Below are positions 20,799 through 29,899 of a stretch of DNA of 64,000 nt, piece by piece. The notes under the pieces were generated by a model, which saw only the letters and a program-made list of their open reading frames with translations, was not told the DNA's origin and ran no database searches. This DNA is from Bradyrhizobium sediminis (GTDB taxonomy: Bacteria > Pseudomonadota > Alphaproteobacteria > Rhizobiales > Xanthobacteraceae): positions 496,001 to 560,000 of the forward strand of contig NZ_CP076135.1 of the NCBI RefSeq assembly GCF_018736105.1, read 5' to 3'. Within the stretch, counting starts at the first letter, position 1; each line of letters starts with the position of its first letter. A program made the position numbers and the translations under genes.

Positions 20799-21283
20799 AA
20801 TTGTCCCAGCCGCGCATTCTCCCGGTGAATTAGCGGCCGATTAGGCCCAGTAACAGCAGCGATTTCTCATCTGAGCTCCGGACTCCGGATAGGGAGAGCC
20901 GGCTTATTCTTCTCCGAAGGGCCCGTTTCTCTCCAAAGCTCTGGACTCCATCAATTCGGTACGGTTCTCGAAATTTGAACGTTTGGAGTTACCTATGAAC
21001 CTGGCCGGAAAAGGGTTTTGCTGCTTCTCTCGAACAGGCAAGAGCGCTGATTTCTGACCCGCCATATCGCGGTTCGAATCCTCCCGCATCAGCCAGCCAT
21101 TTCTGTGTTCGGCCAGGCTTCTCAAGAGACGCGAGAATGGGCCGGAAATCCCGGCTTTTCGCGTATTCGTTTTCGTCTCTGGATTCCCGGTTTGCCGAGT
21201 TGGAGGTGGAAATCGGCGATAGTCTCCGGCCGCGTCCAGGAATATTCCCGTTTTTGGGAGACTTTGAGCGGAGACGGGTTCGA
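20799..21283. other. non-coding border region with a tRNA-3'-end-like remnant
   Basis: No convincing gene lies between the tRNA and the CHAT gene. At 21071-21095 the run GGTTCGAATCCTCCCGCATCAGCCA has a T-loop-like core, an acceptor-like segment and a terminal CCA, as in the 3' end of a tRNA. The matching 5' half is absent, and the T-stem is imperfect (CGCGG against CCTCC). It is best read as a tRNA remnant left by an integration event. Open frames crossing it on both strands look like by-products. Confidence 0.5.
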
Positions 21284-21353
21284 TCACGACTGCTGGCCGA
21301 GCCGGGCAGTCCTTCTCGAACTGATAAGGCTTCTAACAAAAGCTTACGAGTAA
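21284..21353. repeat. module-boundary repeat, family 1, copy 1
   Basis: The core 21320-21351 is ACTGATAAG-N14-CTTACGAGT, a 13-6-13 architecture with imperfect inverted arms. The preceding 36 bp are related to copies 3 and 4: in one frame the copies read WPxxxxVxxLIR at the same spacing. It lies 55 bp before the end of the CHAT gene, at the left edge of the island. Confidence 0.6.
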
Positions 21354-21407
21354 ATGTAACGGGGTTCGTTTCTCTAAAATGGCTCATCGAAGTGATGGAG
21401 ACAGCTA

Positions 21408-24400
21408 TTATTGTCGCGTTGAAAGGGCCGGCCTGCCGCCGAGACTGCCATAGATAACCGGCTTGCCCCGGTCGAACACAAGTCCCTGGGCAAAGGCACT
21501 CAGACCGAAGGCGGAATTGTAGGAAGGTACGGCCCCACCGTTCAGTTCGATCTTGAAGATTGAAAACTCGAGAAGCTCGTCGCCGCTATCGCCCCATCGC
21601 TTCGAGCCCGTCTCTGCTGTTGTGGCGCCGAGGCGCCGCACGCCAATCGGACGCTGCCGCTTCACGGCGAAATATGTCTCGCCCTGCTCACTCGCTACAG
21701 ACTGGACGTTAGACGGAAACGGATCATCATCCTTCCACAGCGCCGATGATGTAAATTGCCGGCCCACCTGGAGGAGAAGTCCCTTGCCGCCAGCCTCGCA
21801 GGCTCCGCGCGTCTGGCCGCCGATCTTGAGCTGACTGTCGCCGCCATCGACACCAAAAGCCTGAAAGTCGGGGATTGTAAGGGTCTTCTTGATTTCGAAA
21901 GTTGAGCTGTCCAACAGATAGAGTACCGTTTGGCGCGGCCCGTCGCAGAGGGTCGGCAGACCGAAGAGAGCTTCGTTTGCACCAAAATTGCCAAATTGCC
22001 GCAAGTTGACGACGAGCACGGGATCGGGACCGAGCTTTGAGAGCAACGTCGATCGGCCCACGATAAACGCGGACTTTCCGACCTTGATCTCTTTGCGCGC
22101 GATCTCATGACCATCCACGTCGAACCGGGTCAGATATGCCACGCGTTCGTCGGTTTGCTGCGAATAAATCGAGCCTGACAACATGACGATGTCATTGCCA
22201 ATCTTTACCGCACCCGCTGGCGAGTTGTCCTCGAGATCCGGCCAAGCCCTTTCCCAGACCTTGGAGCCATCCGGCGCGAGCCGCCGGACAACCGGGTAGG
22301 GGTGGGGTGACGTCTTGTAACCAAGCGCATATATCTGCGATTGATCGATGAAGAGAGGGCCGGCGGCAATGTCGTGAGACGCGGCCGGAAAGCCGGCGCC
22401 ATCGTGCCCCGCATCCCTGATGATGCTGGCCATCGAGCTTCCGTCCCAACCGCCCATCGCCGATAGTATCAGGCGGCCCGCGAGAGGTTTGGCATCGAAG
22501 AGTTCTCCGACCTCGTCGTTGCCAAAGGGTGCATAATCAAACGTAGCGTTCGTTGAATTCACGCCATCGTCGGGCAAGCTAGCTCCATAGCCAAAGACAA
22601 TGAAAGGCGCCCAGAAGCGCGGATGGTGATGAGCCCTGTCGGCTCGGGCGAGATAGCGTTCAACACCTCCCGCCAGAGCCGCCGAGGCGCTCTTGTGGTG
22701 CTGTTCGTTCCAGGTTGTGAAAAATGCCAGCATCAGATCATGTGCGGCGTTGGTTTCCACGGTCCAAAGCGATGCTAGCAAGGTCGGCGATCCGGAAACC
22801 GAGAAGGCGGCCGCAAGATCGGTGATGCCGATATTTGCGGCCGATGTATCCATCCGCGCCGTATTGCAGGCCGAAAGAACGACAAGGCGCGCATCAAGCG
22901 GAAGCCGGGTGATCTCCGGCGCCGTCAGCAATCCATCGTCGAAACTGTCGGACAAGTCCTTGGGCGTGAGAACCAGCGACGCCTCGTTCAAGCCGGGTAT
23001 GTCGTTGCGCAGCAGCCCGTGGGTTGCGAAATGGATGATGTCGTACTTGCCGAGATCCTTGGTGCGGAAGTTCTCCTCAGACGCATCTGTACCCAGCAGT
23101 ACATCGCCTTTTGCGGCATGCATAAGTTGCCCGACGTTGGTGATTTCGTCCGCCGTCTCCGGCAGCGATCCCAGTTCGCTCAAGGCGCCGCGCAGGGAGG
23201 CGTCGGTATTGCCACTGCGCGTCAGACTGGCCTGTTGAGTGACCATGGAAAGGGAGGGATTGCCGATGCCGAGATAAGGCAGCGGCGCGTGCTGGTGCGA
23301 GATCGACGTGCGCGTGCCAAGAAAATGACGTGCCGAGATCGAACTCGCGAGCCTGTATGTCTTGCCAAGCCAGCGGGCCGCGAGCAGATCGTATCCGTCG
23401 CCCCGCCGGGGCGGCGCTTCTTCGAGCAGGGCCGAGAGCGGAATGCCCGACAGTTCCTCAGGTGGCGCTGCATTGACCAGCGAGCCAGGCTGCGCGCAGG
23501 ATTCGAGACCTTTGAAGAGAAGATCCCTGAGGCGAACAGCCGATTGGACCGGATACTGGCTATCAAGCGTCTCATCAGCCGCACGCTCCTGCGTCAGCGC
23601 CAATCGCACCAGCTTGGCGTCAAGGATCGCCACTTGCGGTTCGACATCGGACACTGAAAACAGCGTTGTCGTCCTCGAGATGCAAAGACGACCCATACCC
23701 TTGAGCGTGGGAAAGAAAGTGAGAAAGACCTCGTTGGGTTCGAGCACCGTTTGAATTTGTGCAGCCATCGGATACCCGATCGCCTTGGCGTAATCCGCAT
23801 CTTTCGTGAGTGCGTCTTCCAGCCGAACAATGGTCTCGGTAAGGCCTGCGTAAGTCGTAATGAGATATCCAGCTTCCTTCTTGCTGCCAGCCATGAGGTT
23901 CTTGATCTGATCAAGCTCCCACTGCCGCTTTTGTTGCTGCAAGATATAATAGGAGCGTACGGTGTCGCGCGCGCGTTCGGTCTTTTGGGCGCCGATCAGG
24001 ACCGCAAAATCGCTGGTCTGATGCCGAAGCGTACGGGAAAGCATTTCGCTGCCCCTAAGCGCCAGGTCGGCGGCATCAGGCGGCGGGAAGTCCACAAGGG
24101 ACGTCAGAGCCGTCTGAATAACAAGGGCGTCGATCAAGGTCGGCAGCTGAAACCCTTCAAAGCGGCGCGTCAGAAATCCTTCAAAGACCTCAATCCGCTC
24201 CCGCGCCGCCGTTTGAATCAATGCAGCGGCTTCCGCTCGTGAAGTTGGAAGAGCTATCAATCCGAGTGCGAAATGACGGTAAGATTCAATATTCTCGGCG
24301 ACGTATCCCGATAGCTGCCAGGCGGCAGGGATCGCCGCGAAGTGCAACTTCCAGGGCGCCATGCGCGATGGATCTTTGGAACTCGAAATGAGTAACTCAG

Positions 24401-25436
24401 AGAGTCCAAAGTAAAACTCTTGCAGCGTCTCGAAATGATCACGTGCGATAATTGCGTCGCGCTGCGCTTGCAAGGGATGACGCGCATGGAGGGCAGCAGC
24501 TTCATCAGTGGCACCTTCGAAGAGAAGCGAGAGCGATGCAAGGCTATTGCTTGTCGAGGTCCGGTAGAGCTTTATGCCTTCATTTATGTCCAGACGATCG
24601 TTGAGCCGGATCGCCTCCTCGAGAAATCCGGCGACCTGCCTGGACCGGGTTGTCATCGCGACCAGCTGAGTCATGATGTGTACGTAACCCGCAAACACCG
24701 GACCTTCGTGATTGAGATTGGCTGACATGTAGGGATCGATCAGGCGTGCGAGCGCTTGGGCGCTAACAATGTCCTGTTGTGAAATCAGCGACTCCAGAAA
24801 TTCGGCTAGCGCCTTGCAGATGCTGTATTTGTCCTTGGGGTCGATGAGTAAGAGACCCATGATCGCAGTGGAGTAGGCTTTCTCAGCCAACTGATGTTCG
24901 TTCAAGAGCAGGAAGTGGTTCACGGCCGTAAGATTGGCCATCACCGCCGGATACGGAGACGCCGCGGGATTGAATGGTACTTTGTTGTTCGGAAAGAGGC
25001 TCTTGCGAGATTGCGGATCGTTGTTTCCGAAGAACTGCGCGCGAAGCAGGTAGGCATAGAGTTCCGGGAAGAGCGGTTTGAGCTTCTCGTCCGTTTTGAC
25101 GATCTCATAGGCCGCAACCTCGGATTCGATCGCGCACTCGACTTCGAAGGCCGTCGAACATATCTCGGTCAGGTCGCGCAGCAGAAGCGCTTTGGCATTC
25201 TGATCGGCCGTCTCCTTGACAAGCCCGGCGATCTCGCGCCCGGCTTCGCGGACCTGGCCGCGATGAAATTTCTGGTACGCAGCCTGTTTTCGGCTTTCCA
25301 AATCCGGCGCGGGCTGTGAAAATGCACGTGAAACGAGAATGAGCTGCAGGGTTGAGCAAAGCAGCATCGCTGTCAGCACAGACAAGAGGGACGGGGGGCC
25401 CGATCGTATGAAACGCGCCGTCTTGTCTGCCTTCAT
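21408..25436 (-). CDS. exported CHAT-domain (caspase-like) protein with TPR region and C-terminal extension
   Basis: About 1342 residues. A charged N-terminus and hydrophobic stretch ending SRAFSQ look like a signal peptide, so the protein is probably periplasmic. Residues about 60-550 are helical with TPR-like character. The CHAT protease domain (about 560-935) has the catalytic His in IIHFATHGLLR (about His806) and Cys in VVLSACNTAR (about Cys857). The last 400 residues are beta-rich, with recurring YLTRFDVDGHEI-like strands that suggest a propeller. I start at ATG 25436; the coding start then overlaps the divergent protease gene by 29 bp. ATG 25367 is an alternative that avoids the overlap but weakens the signal peptide. 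CHAT proteases act in bacterial defence and cell death. Confidence 0.85.
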   Translation of the reverse strand: MKADKTARFIRSGPPSLLSVLTAMLLCSTLQLILVSRAFSQPAPDLESRKQAAYQKFHRGQVREAGREIAGLVKETADQNAKALLLRDLTEICSTAFEVECAIESEVAAYEIVKTDEKLKPLFPELYAYLLRAQFFGNNDPQSRKSLFPNNKVPFNPAASPYPAVMANLTAVNHFLLLNEHQLAEKAYSTAIMGLLLIDPKDKYSICKALAEFLESLISQQDIVSAQALARLIDPYMSANLNHEGPVFAGYVHIMTQLVAMTTRSRQVAGFLEEAIRLNDRLDINEGIKLYRTSTSNSLASLSLLFEGATDEAAALHARHPLQAQRDAIIARDHFETLQEFYFGLSELLISSSKDPSRMAPWKLHFAAIPAAWQLSGYVAENIESYRHFALGLIALPTSRAEAAALIQTAARERIEVFEGFLTRRFEGFQLPTLIDALVIQTALTSLVDFPPPDAADLALRGSEMLSRTLRHQTSDFAVLIGAQKTERARDTVRSYYILQQQKRQWELDQIKNLMAGSKKEAGYLITTYAGLTETIVRLEDALTKDADYAKAIGYPMAAQIQTVLEPNEVFLTFFPTLKGMGRLCISRTTTLFSVSDVEPQVAILDAKLVRLALTQERAADETLDSQYPVQSAVRLRDLLFKGLESCAQPGSLVNAAPPEELSGIPLSALLEEAPPRRGDGYDLLAARWLGKTYRLASSISARHFLGTRTSISHQHAPLPYLGIGNPSLSMVTQQASLTRSGNTDASLRGALSELGSLPETADEITNVGQLMHAAKGDVLLGTDASEENFRTKDLGKYDIIHFATHGLLRNDIPGLNEASLVLTPKDLSDSFDDGLLTAPEITRLPLDARLVVLSACNTARMDTSAANIGITDLAAAFSVSGSPTLLASLWTVETNAAHDLMLAFFTTWNEQHHKSASAALAGGVERYLARADRAHHHPRFWAPFIVFGYGASLPDDGVNSTNATFDYAPFGNDEVGELFDAKPLAGRLILSAMGGWDGSSMASIIRDAGHDGAGFPAASHDIAAGPLFIDQSQIYALGYKTSPHPYPVVRRLAPDGSKVWERAWPDLEDNSPAGAVKIGNDIVMLSGSIYSQQTDERVAYLTRFDVDGHEIARKEIKVGKSAFIVGRSTLLSKLGPDPVLVVNLRQFGNFGANEALFGLPTLCDGPRQTVLYLLDSSTFEIKKTLTIPDFQAFGVDGGDSQLKIGGQTRGACEAGGKGLLLQVGRQFTSSALWKDDDPFPSNVQSVASEQGETYFAVKRQRPIGVRRLGATTAETGSKRWGDSGDELLEFSIFKIELNGGAVPSYNSAFGLSAFAQGLVFDRGKPVIYGSLGGRPALSTRQ

Positions 25437-26583
25437 TGCCGTCGCCCTCATGGATACAGCCTTGGCCCAGGCAGACCTGGTCGGCAAGGCCCTCCCGGCC
25501 TCGCCTGAGAACGCTAACATACTCTCCCTCGAGAGCACCCCCGAACTTTATGACATGGGCGGCCTCGGCAACGCGCTCGTCACTAAATACGCGGGCGTCA
25601 AGCTCGCCGATGCGCCTTACGTCAGCCGCGGCCGGCACGATTCCGAGATCTACCGGCTGCTTTCGCCCTCGGTCGTCATCGTGGTTACCGACACCAGCAT
25701 CGGTTCAGGCTCCTATATCGGGCTCGGCGACGCGGTCCTGACCAACTGGCACGTCGTGAAGGGCTTTCAGAAGGTCGGCCTCCTGTTCAAGCCGCCAACC
25801 GAGGGAAGTAAACCGTCCGAAGCTGACTTTGAGATCGCGCAAGTCGTGAAAATCGATCCGGGCCACGACCTGGCCCTCCTTCGCGTTGCTTCCGCGCCGC
25901 GCGATACAAAGCCCATCGTCCTTGGCTCCGAAGCCGACATTCAGGTCGGTGCCGACGTGCACGCTATCGGGCATCCGACCGGGGAGGCCTGGACCTACAC
26001 CAAGGGGTTCATCAGCCAATACCGTAAAGATTACGAATGGCGCGACGAAGAAGGCTCGCACAAAGCAAGCGTCATCCAGACCCAGACACCCATCAATCCC
26101 GGCAATTCCGGCGGTCCGCTGCTCTCGGATGATGGCAAGCTCATCGGCGTGAACGCCTTCAAGGCCAAAGGCGAGGCGCTCAACTTCGCGATCTCCATCG
26201 CCGATGTCCAGGCCTTCCTTGCCAAGGCCGGCCAGCCAATCCCCGCGAAGGCACCGGCGACCTGCAAGTCGGTAAAACTGTATGAGGGAAGGGACCGGCA
26301 GAATACAGCTGTACTCGTGCAGTTCGATACGAACTGCGATGGCAAAGCAGACTATTCCTTTGTCACGCCGGACGACCTCACCAAGCCTATTTCTACGCAT
26401 CTCGACATCAATTTCGACGGTAAAACGGATATCTCTGTCGAGGATCGCAATCGCGACCAGAAGTGGGACATCTCCTTTCACGACGTTGATTTTGACCGAA
26501 AGATTGATCTCGTTGGCTATCATCCTGATGGCAAGCTGACGCCTTCGCGCCTGGATAAGTATATCCCCGGTACCCGTTACTGA
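25408..26583 (+). CDS. exported trypsin-like (HtrA-type) serine protease with EF-hand-like repeats
   Basis: 391 residues. A signal peptide (MKRAVLSAFIAVALMDTALAQA) leads into a trypsin-like domain with the triad His115 (LTNWHVVKG), Asp154 (GHDLALLRV) and Ser234 (NPGNSGGPL). No PDZ domain follows. Instead the last 90 residues hold four acidic loops, DTNCDGKADY, DINFDGKTDI, DRNRDQKWDI and DVDFDRKIDL, spaced like calcium-binding EF-hand/dockerin loops. It diverges from the CHAT gene, and both products appear exported, so protease and caspase-like partner probably work together in the periplasm. That partnership is inferred from position. Confidence 0.88.
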   Translation: MKRAVLSAFIAVALMDTALAQADLVGKALPASPENANILSLESTPELYDMGGLGNALVTKYAGVKLADAPYVSRGRHDSEIYRLLSPSVVIVVTDTSIGSGSYIGLGDAVLTNWHVVKGFQKVGLLFKPPTEGSKPSEADFEIAQVVKIDPGHDLALLRVASAPRDTKPIVLGSEADIQVGADVHAIGHPTGEAWTYTKGFISQYRKDYEWRDEEGSHKASVIQTQTPINPGNSGGPLLSDDGKLIGVNAFKAKGEALNFAISIADVQAFLAKAGQPIPAKAPATCKSVKLYEGRDRQNTAVLVQFDTNCDGKADYSFVTPDDLTKPISTHLDINFDGKTDISVEDRNRDQKWDISFHDVDFDRKIDLVGYHPDGKLTPSRLDKYIPGTRY

Positions 26584-26811
26584 CGGCTTCTATCTATGGA
26601 TGCGATAGATGGACCGTTGCGCCTATTCCCACAACGACCTAATGCATGACAAGCTCGTCGTCACTGCTTCGCCGCACTGTGCATAAACGTCTGTGCCACA
26701 ACTAAAGAGAGTTCGGCGCCCGCGCTCACGGGTAAAGTCTCCAACAAGAGCTACGAGTGGATAATCGTATAGCCTCTATACAGCTTCAGTTTTTGCGTTG
26801 GTCTGTTCGAA
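26584..26811. other. gap between protease and ImmA genes with degenerate boundary repeat (copy 2)
   Basis: 228 bp at the converging ends of two modules. At 26728-26758 the run aligns with copy 1 at 24 of 31 positions with one 1-bp gap, including AACAAGAGC-TACGAGT against AACAAAAGCTTACGAGT. The left arm is more decayed (ACGGGTAAA). I see no gene here. Confidence 0.5.
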
Positions 26812-27738
26812 TTAGCTTTCGCCGGGAAGGACCACCATTGTTGTCTTCGGACGCTCGTCTAGGATGAGAACAAGAATTTGGTGGCGGGTCTTAAATGCTT
26901 CGCCGGTGCAGATCCGGGTGTCGCCGTTGCGATCGACCAGACTGAAGTCGCGCTTTGCCACCATCCGCTGTTTCGCGCCGCGCGGTACCAGCGATGCCAG
27001 CGCATGGCCCGATATGATGGCGGTGCCAAAACCGGCAGCGTCGTACATGCGGTGAAAGGTTCTTGAGACGATGACCCGCCGGATATAGGCCCGAAAGCCG
27101 GCATGATCGTAGGTGAGCTCCGGTTCGAGCACCACGAGGCAGCAGGCGCTTGGGTTACTGGTGACGTAGCGGCGGAACGTTGCGTAGTTAGAGCCGCCGA
27201 ACTGCTTGGCAAGGGCCATGCCGGCCTTGATGCCAAACGCGTGGTCATTCGCGTGTTGTGCGAACAACTCGCCCTGAAACAGGGCTTCCGACGCAAACAC
27301 GTTGGCCTCGCGCTCGAAGAGATCGGTGATCTCGGGATCGAGCGTTTTCTCACAATCGTGGATGAGGGAATACACTTTGCTTTGATGGGGCATCGTTCCA
27401 TGCCCAGCCTCGTGCAGCTTAACGAACGGGATACGCGGGGTAGGGGTGTCCTTGTCGATGATCACCAGCCGATCGTTGGCTTCGAACAAGCCGAGCACCT
27501 TACTCAACGCCGATTTGATCGTGGCGACGCTCGCCTTGGCTGATTTTATGAAGCGCTCGAGAAAAGTAGCATTCAGGATTTCATCATCGACGACCGTAAG
27601 CTTGGCCGCTTCCATGATGGTCTTAACCGGCGTCGGAAATACGCCATGAGCTGCAGCGTCGCGCAGCAGGCGGTCGGCATGACGCTGCACATTGAGCAGC
27701 TGTTCCGGCGTTAAGAATGCATCATCAGGTCGGGTCAC
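26812..27738 (-). CDS. ImmA/IrrE-family metallopeptidase
   Basis: 308 residues. The zinc-protease motif is HEAGH (FVKLHEAGHGTMPH), with the third ligand in FEREANVFASE. ImmA-type proteins cut or antagonise Xre repressors. The GTG start (27738) overlaps the TGA of the upstream Xre gene by four bases, so the two are translationally coupled, the usual repressor/anti-repressor arrangement. Downstream residues 190-308 show no motif I can name. The pair diverges from the ubiquitin-like operon and probably controls it. Confidence 0.9.
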   Translation of the reverse strand: MTRPDDAFLTPEQLLNVQRHADRLLRDAAAHGVFPTPVKTIMEAAKLTVVDDEILNATFLERFIKSAKASVATIKSALSKVLGLFEANDRLVIIDKDTPTPRIPFVKLHEAGHGTMPHQSKVYSLIHDCEKTLDPEITDLFEREANVFASEALFQGELFAQHANDHAFGIKAGMALAKQFGGSNYATFRRYVTSNPSACCLVVLEPELTYDHAGFRAYIRRVIVSRTFHRMYDAAGFGTAIISGHALASLVPRGAKQRMVAKRDFSLVDRNGDTRICTGEAFKTRHQILVLILDERPKTTMVVLPGES

Positions 27739-28106
27739 GTGCGGTGTTGTTTCCTTATGAACGCCAGGTATTCGATCAATGCTTTTTCTTCGTCCGGCGT
27801 CAGATTCTCCACCGCGAAGGTCGCAACGCGTGCTTGCCGCGATCCGGTTGATGCCGCGGGAAAGTAACCGGCTCGCTCCATGAGGTCTTCGTAAGACGTA
27901 CTGTAAATGCGCGCCAAAACGTGAAGCACGTTCGGCGAGGGTTTGGTGATCTTATCATTCTCAAGTTGACTTAAATAGGCATTTGAAACCTCCTTGCCAG
28001 ACGCTTCCTCGACTTGACGCAGGGTGAGGTGCGCGGCATCCCGCAGGCGAGCGAGATGTTTGCCAAAGGTCAGTTTCGCCGCGGGCGGCTCTTTGGCTTC
28101 CGGCAT
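27735..28106 (-). CDS. Xre-family transcriptional regulator
   Basis: 123 residues with a canonical helix-turn-helix (HLTLRQVEEASGKEVSNAYLSQLENDKI) at about residues 20-60 and a C-terminal part ending EEKALIEYLAFIRKQ. ATG 28106 is preceded by AGGAGGAAAG. It is the first gene of the Xre-ImmA unit. Its promoter overlaps the palindrome CTTGATACGTCAAG in the divergent region, which suggests autoregulation and repression of the ubiquitin-like operon until ImmA relieves it. Confidence 0.92.
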   Translation of the reverse strand: MPEAKEPPAAKLTFGKHLARLRDAAHLTLRQVEEASGKEVSNAYLSQLENDKITKPSPNVLHVLARIYSTSYEDLMERAGYFPAASTGSRQARVATFAVENLTPDEEKALIEYLAFIRKQHRT

Positions 28107-28139
28107 GGCTTTCCTCCTATGTGATTGATTCTGAATGAG

Positions 28140-28214
28140 AATATACCCGATTAGCTTGATACGTCAAGCGCCGCGTGGCAGGTGCTTGACGAATTTAGCA
28201 AAGCCGCATATATA
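28140..28214. promoter_or_regulatory. back-to-back promoters and palindrome controlling Xre-ImmA and the ubiquitin-like operon
   Basis: Rightward: TTGACG (28186-28191), 17 bp, TATATA (28209-28214), then 52 bp to the multiubiquitin ATG. Leftward: TTGACG (complement of 28162-28167), 16 bp, TATATT (complement of 28140-28145), then the Xre start. The palindrome CTTGA-TACG-TCAAG (28155-28168) covers the leftward -35, and the half-site GCTTGACG recurs on the rightward -35, so one Xre protein could block both. Confidence 0.6.
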
Positions 28215-28266
28215 AAGCGGATCGGCTCGCGGGCCCTTAATCTCTTCGAATAGAAGGCTAAACCGA

Positions 28267-28716
28267 ATGTCTGAAGACCACCACGACCACGAAGTTCGCA
28301 TCCACATCGATCGCGAGCCCTACAAATCGCCCAATCCCACCACCGGCGAGGCGCTCTATAAGCTGGCCGAGATGGGTCCGCATAAGGAGCTGTTCCGCGA
28401 AGCCGAAGGCGACCACGAAGACCAGTTGATTCCCCGCGATGGCACCGAGGTGCACCTTCACAAGGACGAGCACTTCTACTCCCAGAAAACGGTGACGATC
28501 TTCGTCAACGGCACGCAGGATGCATGGCCGCATCGCAAGATTTCTTACGATCAGGTGGTGAAGCTGGCGTTCCCGCATGGACCGTTCGGCGGCGACATCC
28601 GCTACAGCGTGTCGTGGACCAAGCCCGACGGGCAAGAGGGGTCGCTGCGGCCCGGCCACAAGGTGGTTGTTGTTGAGGAGATGATCTTCGATGTCCGTAA
28701 CACCGATAAATCTTAA
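28267..28716 (+). CDS. multiubiquitin-like protein (two beta-grasp domains)
   Basis: 149 residues. Two ubiquitin-like repeats can be seen: about 8-72 (EVRIHIDREPYKSPNPTTG, ending VHLHKDEHFYS) and about 75-142 (KTVTIFVNGTQDAWPHRKIS, ending VVVVEEMIFDV). Tandem repeats of this type define the prokaryotic multiubiquitin family found with E1/E2 genes. The C-terminus is DVRNTDKS, not a free di-glycine, so processing or a different linkage chemistry is needed. The downstream E2-E1 gene overlaps its end by 26 bp, indicating coupling. Confidence 0.85.
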   Translation: MSEDHHDHEVRIHIDREPYKSPNPTTGEALYKLAEMGPHKELFREAEGDHEDQLIPRDGTEVHLHKDEHFYSQKTVTIFVNGTQDAWPHRKISYDQVVKLAFPHGPFGGDIRYSVSWTKPDGQEGSLRPGHKVVVVEEMIFDVRNTDKS

Positions 28717-29899
28717 TCAGAGCCCGGACTTGGCGAAACTTGAGGCGGAAGGGTTCCGCCTCAAGCTCGTGCAGGGCACGGCCTACCATCTGCTGATCCA
28801 AGGCGTTCCGGCCGTTACGTCCAAGCGGGAGGTGGTGCTCGGCACGCTCTATTGCCCGCTTGAGATCGACCCCCGCGGCAAGGCCGTCAATCCTGTCGCA
28901 AACCATCAGTGCTGGTGGATTGGGGAGCCGCCGTGCGATCCGACCGGCCGCGTCATGGCCGAGATGATCTCGAATCCGTCGCCGGAAGATAAGGGCGACG
29001 GCATCAAAACGACCGTCGGCTTTTCGAGGAAGCGCGCCGACAAGACCAACTATGCCGACTATCACGAGAAGATCTGGGCTTATATCAGGTTGATTTGGCA
29101 CGAAGCCCAAGTTCTCGAAAAAAGCTGCGATCCGCGTAGCGACAAGCCGGTACCGGCCGTTGTCGAAGCGCAGCAACGCGTCTTCCGTTACCCTGATATG
29201 GCAACCACGCGCGCTGGTATCGGTGCGGCGACGGCGAAGCTGTTGGCAAATCGCGTCGCGATCATCGGGCTCGGCGGCTCCGGCTCCTACATCCTCGATT
29301 TGCTGGCGAAAACGCCGATCGATGAGCTACACCTGTTCGATGGAGACGATTTCCAGCTTCATAACGCGTTCCGGGCGCCGGGCGCCCCGCGGGCCGACGA
29401 GATCGAAAATCCCCCCAAGAAGGTTGATTGGTTCTTCGGCATCTATGACCGCATGCGGACCGGGATTTTCCGTCACCCTTACCACGTACGGGCCGAGCAG
29501 TTGCCGGAGCTCGCCGGCTTCGACTTCGTCTTCGTCGCCATTGACGATGCCGAGGCGCGCAAGGTCATTTTGCAGGGCCTCGTGGCGATGAAGGTGCCGT
29601 TCATCGATGTCGGCATCGACGTGGCGGTCGACGAGAAAGGCTTCCTACGCGGCATTTGCCGTTTCACCGTTGCAGCGCCCGAGCAACATCAGCATCTTGA
29701 GGAGGTGGTATCTTTCGGGGCGGCGCAGGAAAATGACATCTACCGGAACATCCAGGTTGCCGACTTAAACATGGCGAACGCGGCCTTGGCGGTGACGAAG
29801 TGGAAGAAGCTGAGGGGCTTCTATGCGGACGATTGTCGCGAACACCATTCGCTATACACCATCAGCACCCACGGACTAACCAAAGAGGATCGGACGTGA
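28691..29899 (+). CDS. E2-E1 fusion of a prokaryotic ubiquitin-like conjugation system
   Basis: 402 residues. The N-terminal 150 residues fit the prokaryotic E2 family E fold, with a candidate catalytic Cys in NHQCWWIGEPPCDPTGR. The C-terminal ThiF/E1 domain starts at about 185 with the nucleotide loop VAIIGLGGSGSYILDLLAK and continues through ELHLFDGDDFQLHNAFR. It would adenylate the ubiquitin-like protein and pass it to its own E2 part. GAGGAG (28674-28679) lies before ATG 28691. The final TGA overlaps the next start (GTGA). Operons of this class (multiubiquitin, E2-E1, small third gene) have been predicted as conjugation systems and relatives are antiphage. Confidence 0.88.
   Translation: MSVTPINLNQSPDLAKLEAEGFRLKLVQGTAYHLLIQGVPAVTSKREVVLGTLYCPLEIDPRGKAVNPVANHQCWWIGEPPCDPTGRVMAEMISNPSPEDKGDGIKTTVGFSRKRADKTNYADYHEKIWAYIRLIWHEAQVLEKSCDPRSDKPVPAVVEAQQRVFRYPDMATTRAGIGAATAKLLANRVAIIGLGGSGSYILDLLAKTPIDELHLFDGDDFQLHNAFRAPGAPRADEIENPPKKVDWFFGIYDRMRTGIFRHPYHVRAEQLPELAGFDFVFVAIDDAEARKVILQGLVAMKVPFIDVGIDVAVDEKGFLRGICRFTVAAPEQHQHLEEVVSFGAAQENDIYRNIQVADLNMANAALAVTKWKKLRGFYADDCREHHSLYTISTHGLTKEDRT

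Noticed and set aside
20904..21387. Minus-strand frames of 127 and 132 codons across the tRNA-like remnant
   Set aside because: They overlap each other and the tRNA-like sequence, lack ribosome sites, and their composition is that of translated non-coding DNA.
26627..26651. TTCCCACAACGACCTAATGC near boundary copy 2 as a sixth family-2 motif
   Set aside because: Only part of the left arm and middle agree, and the GCGAAT arm is missing; too weak to count.
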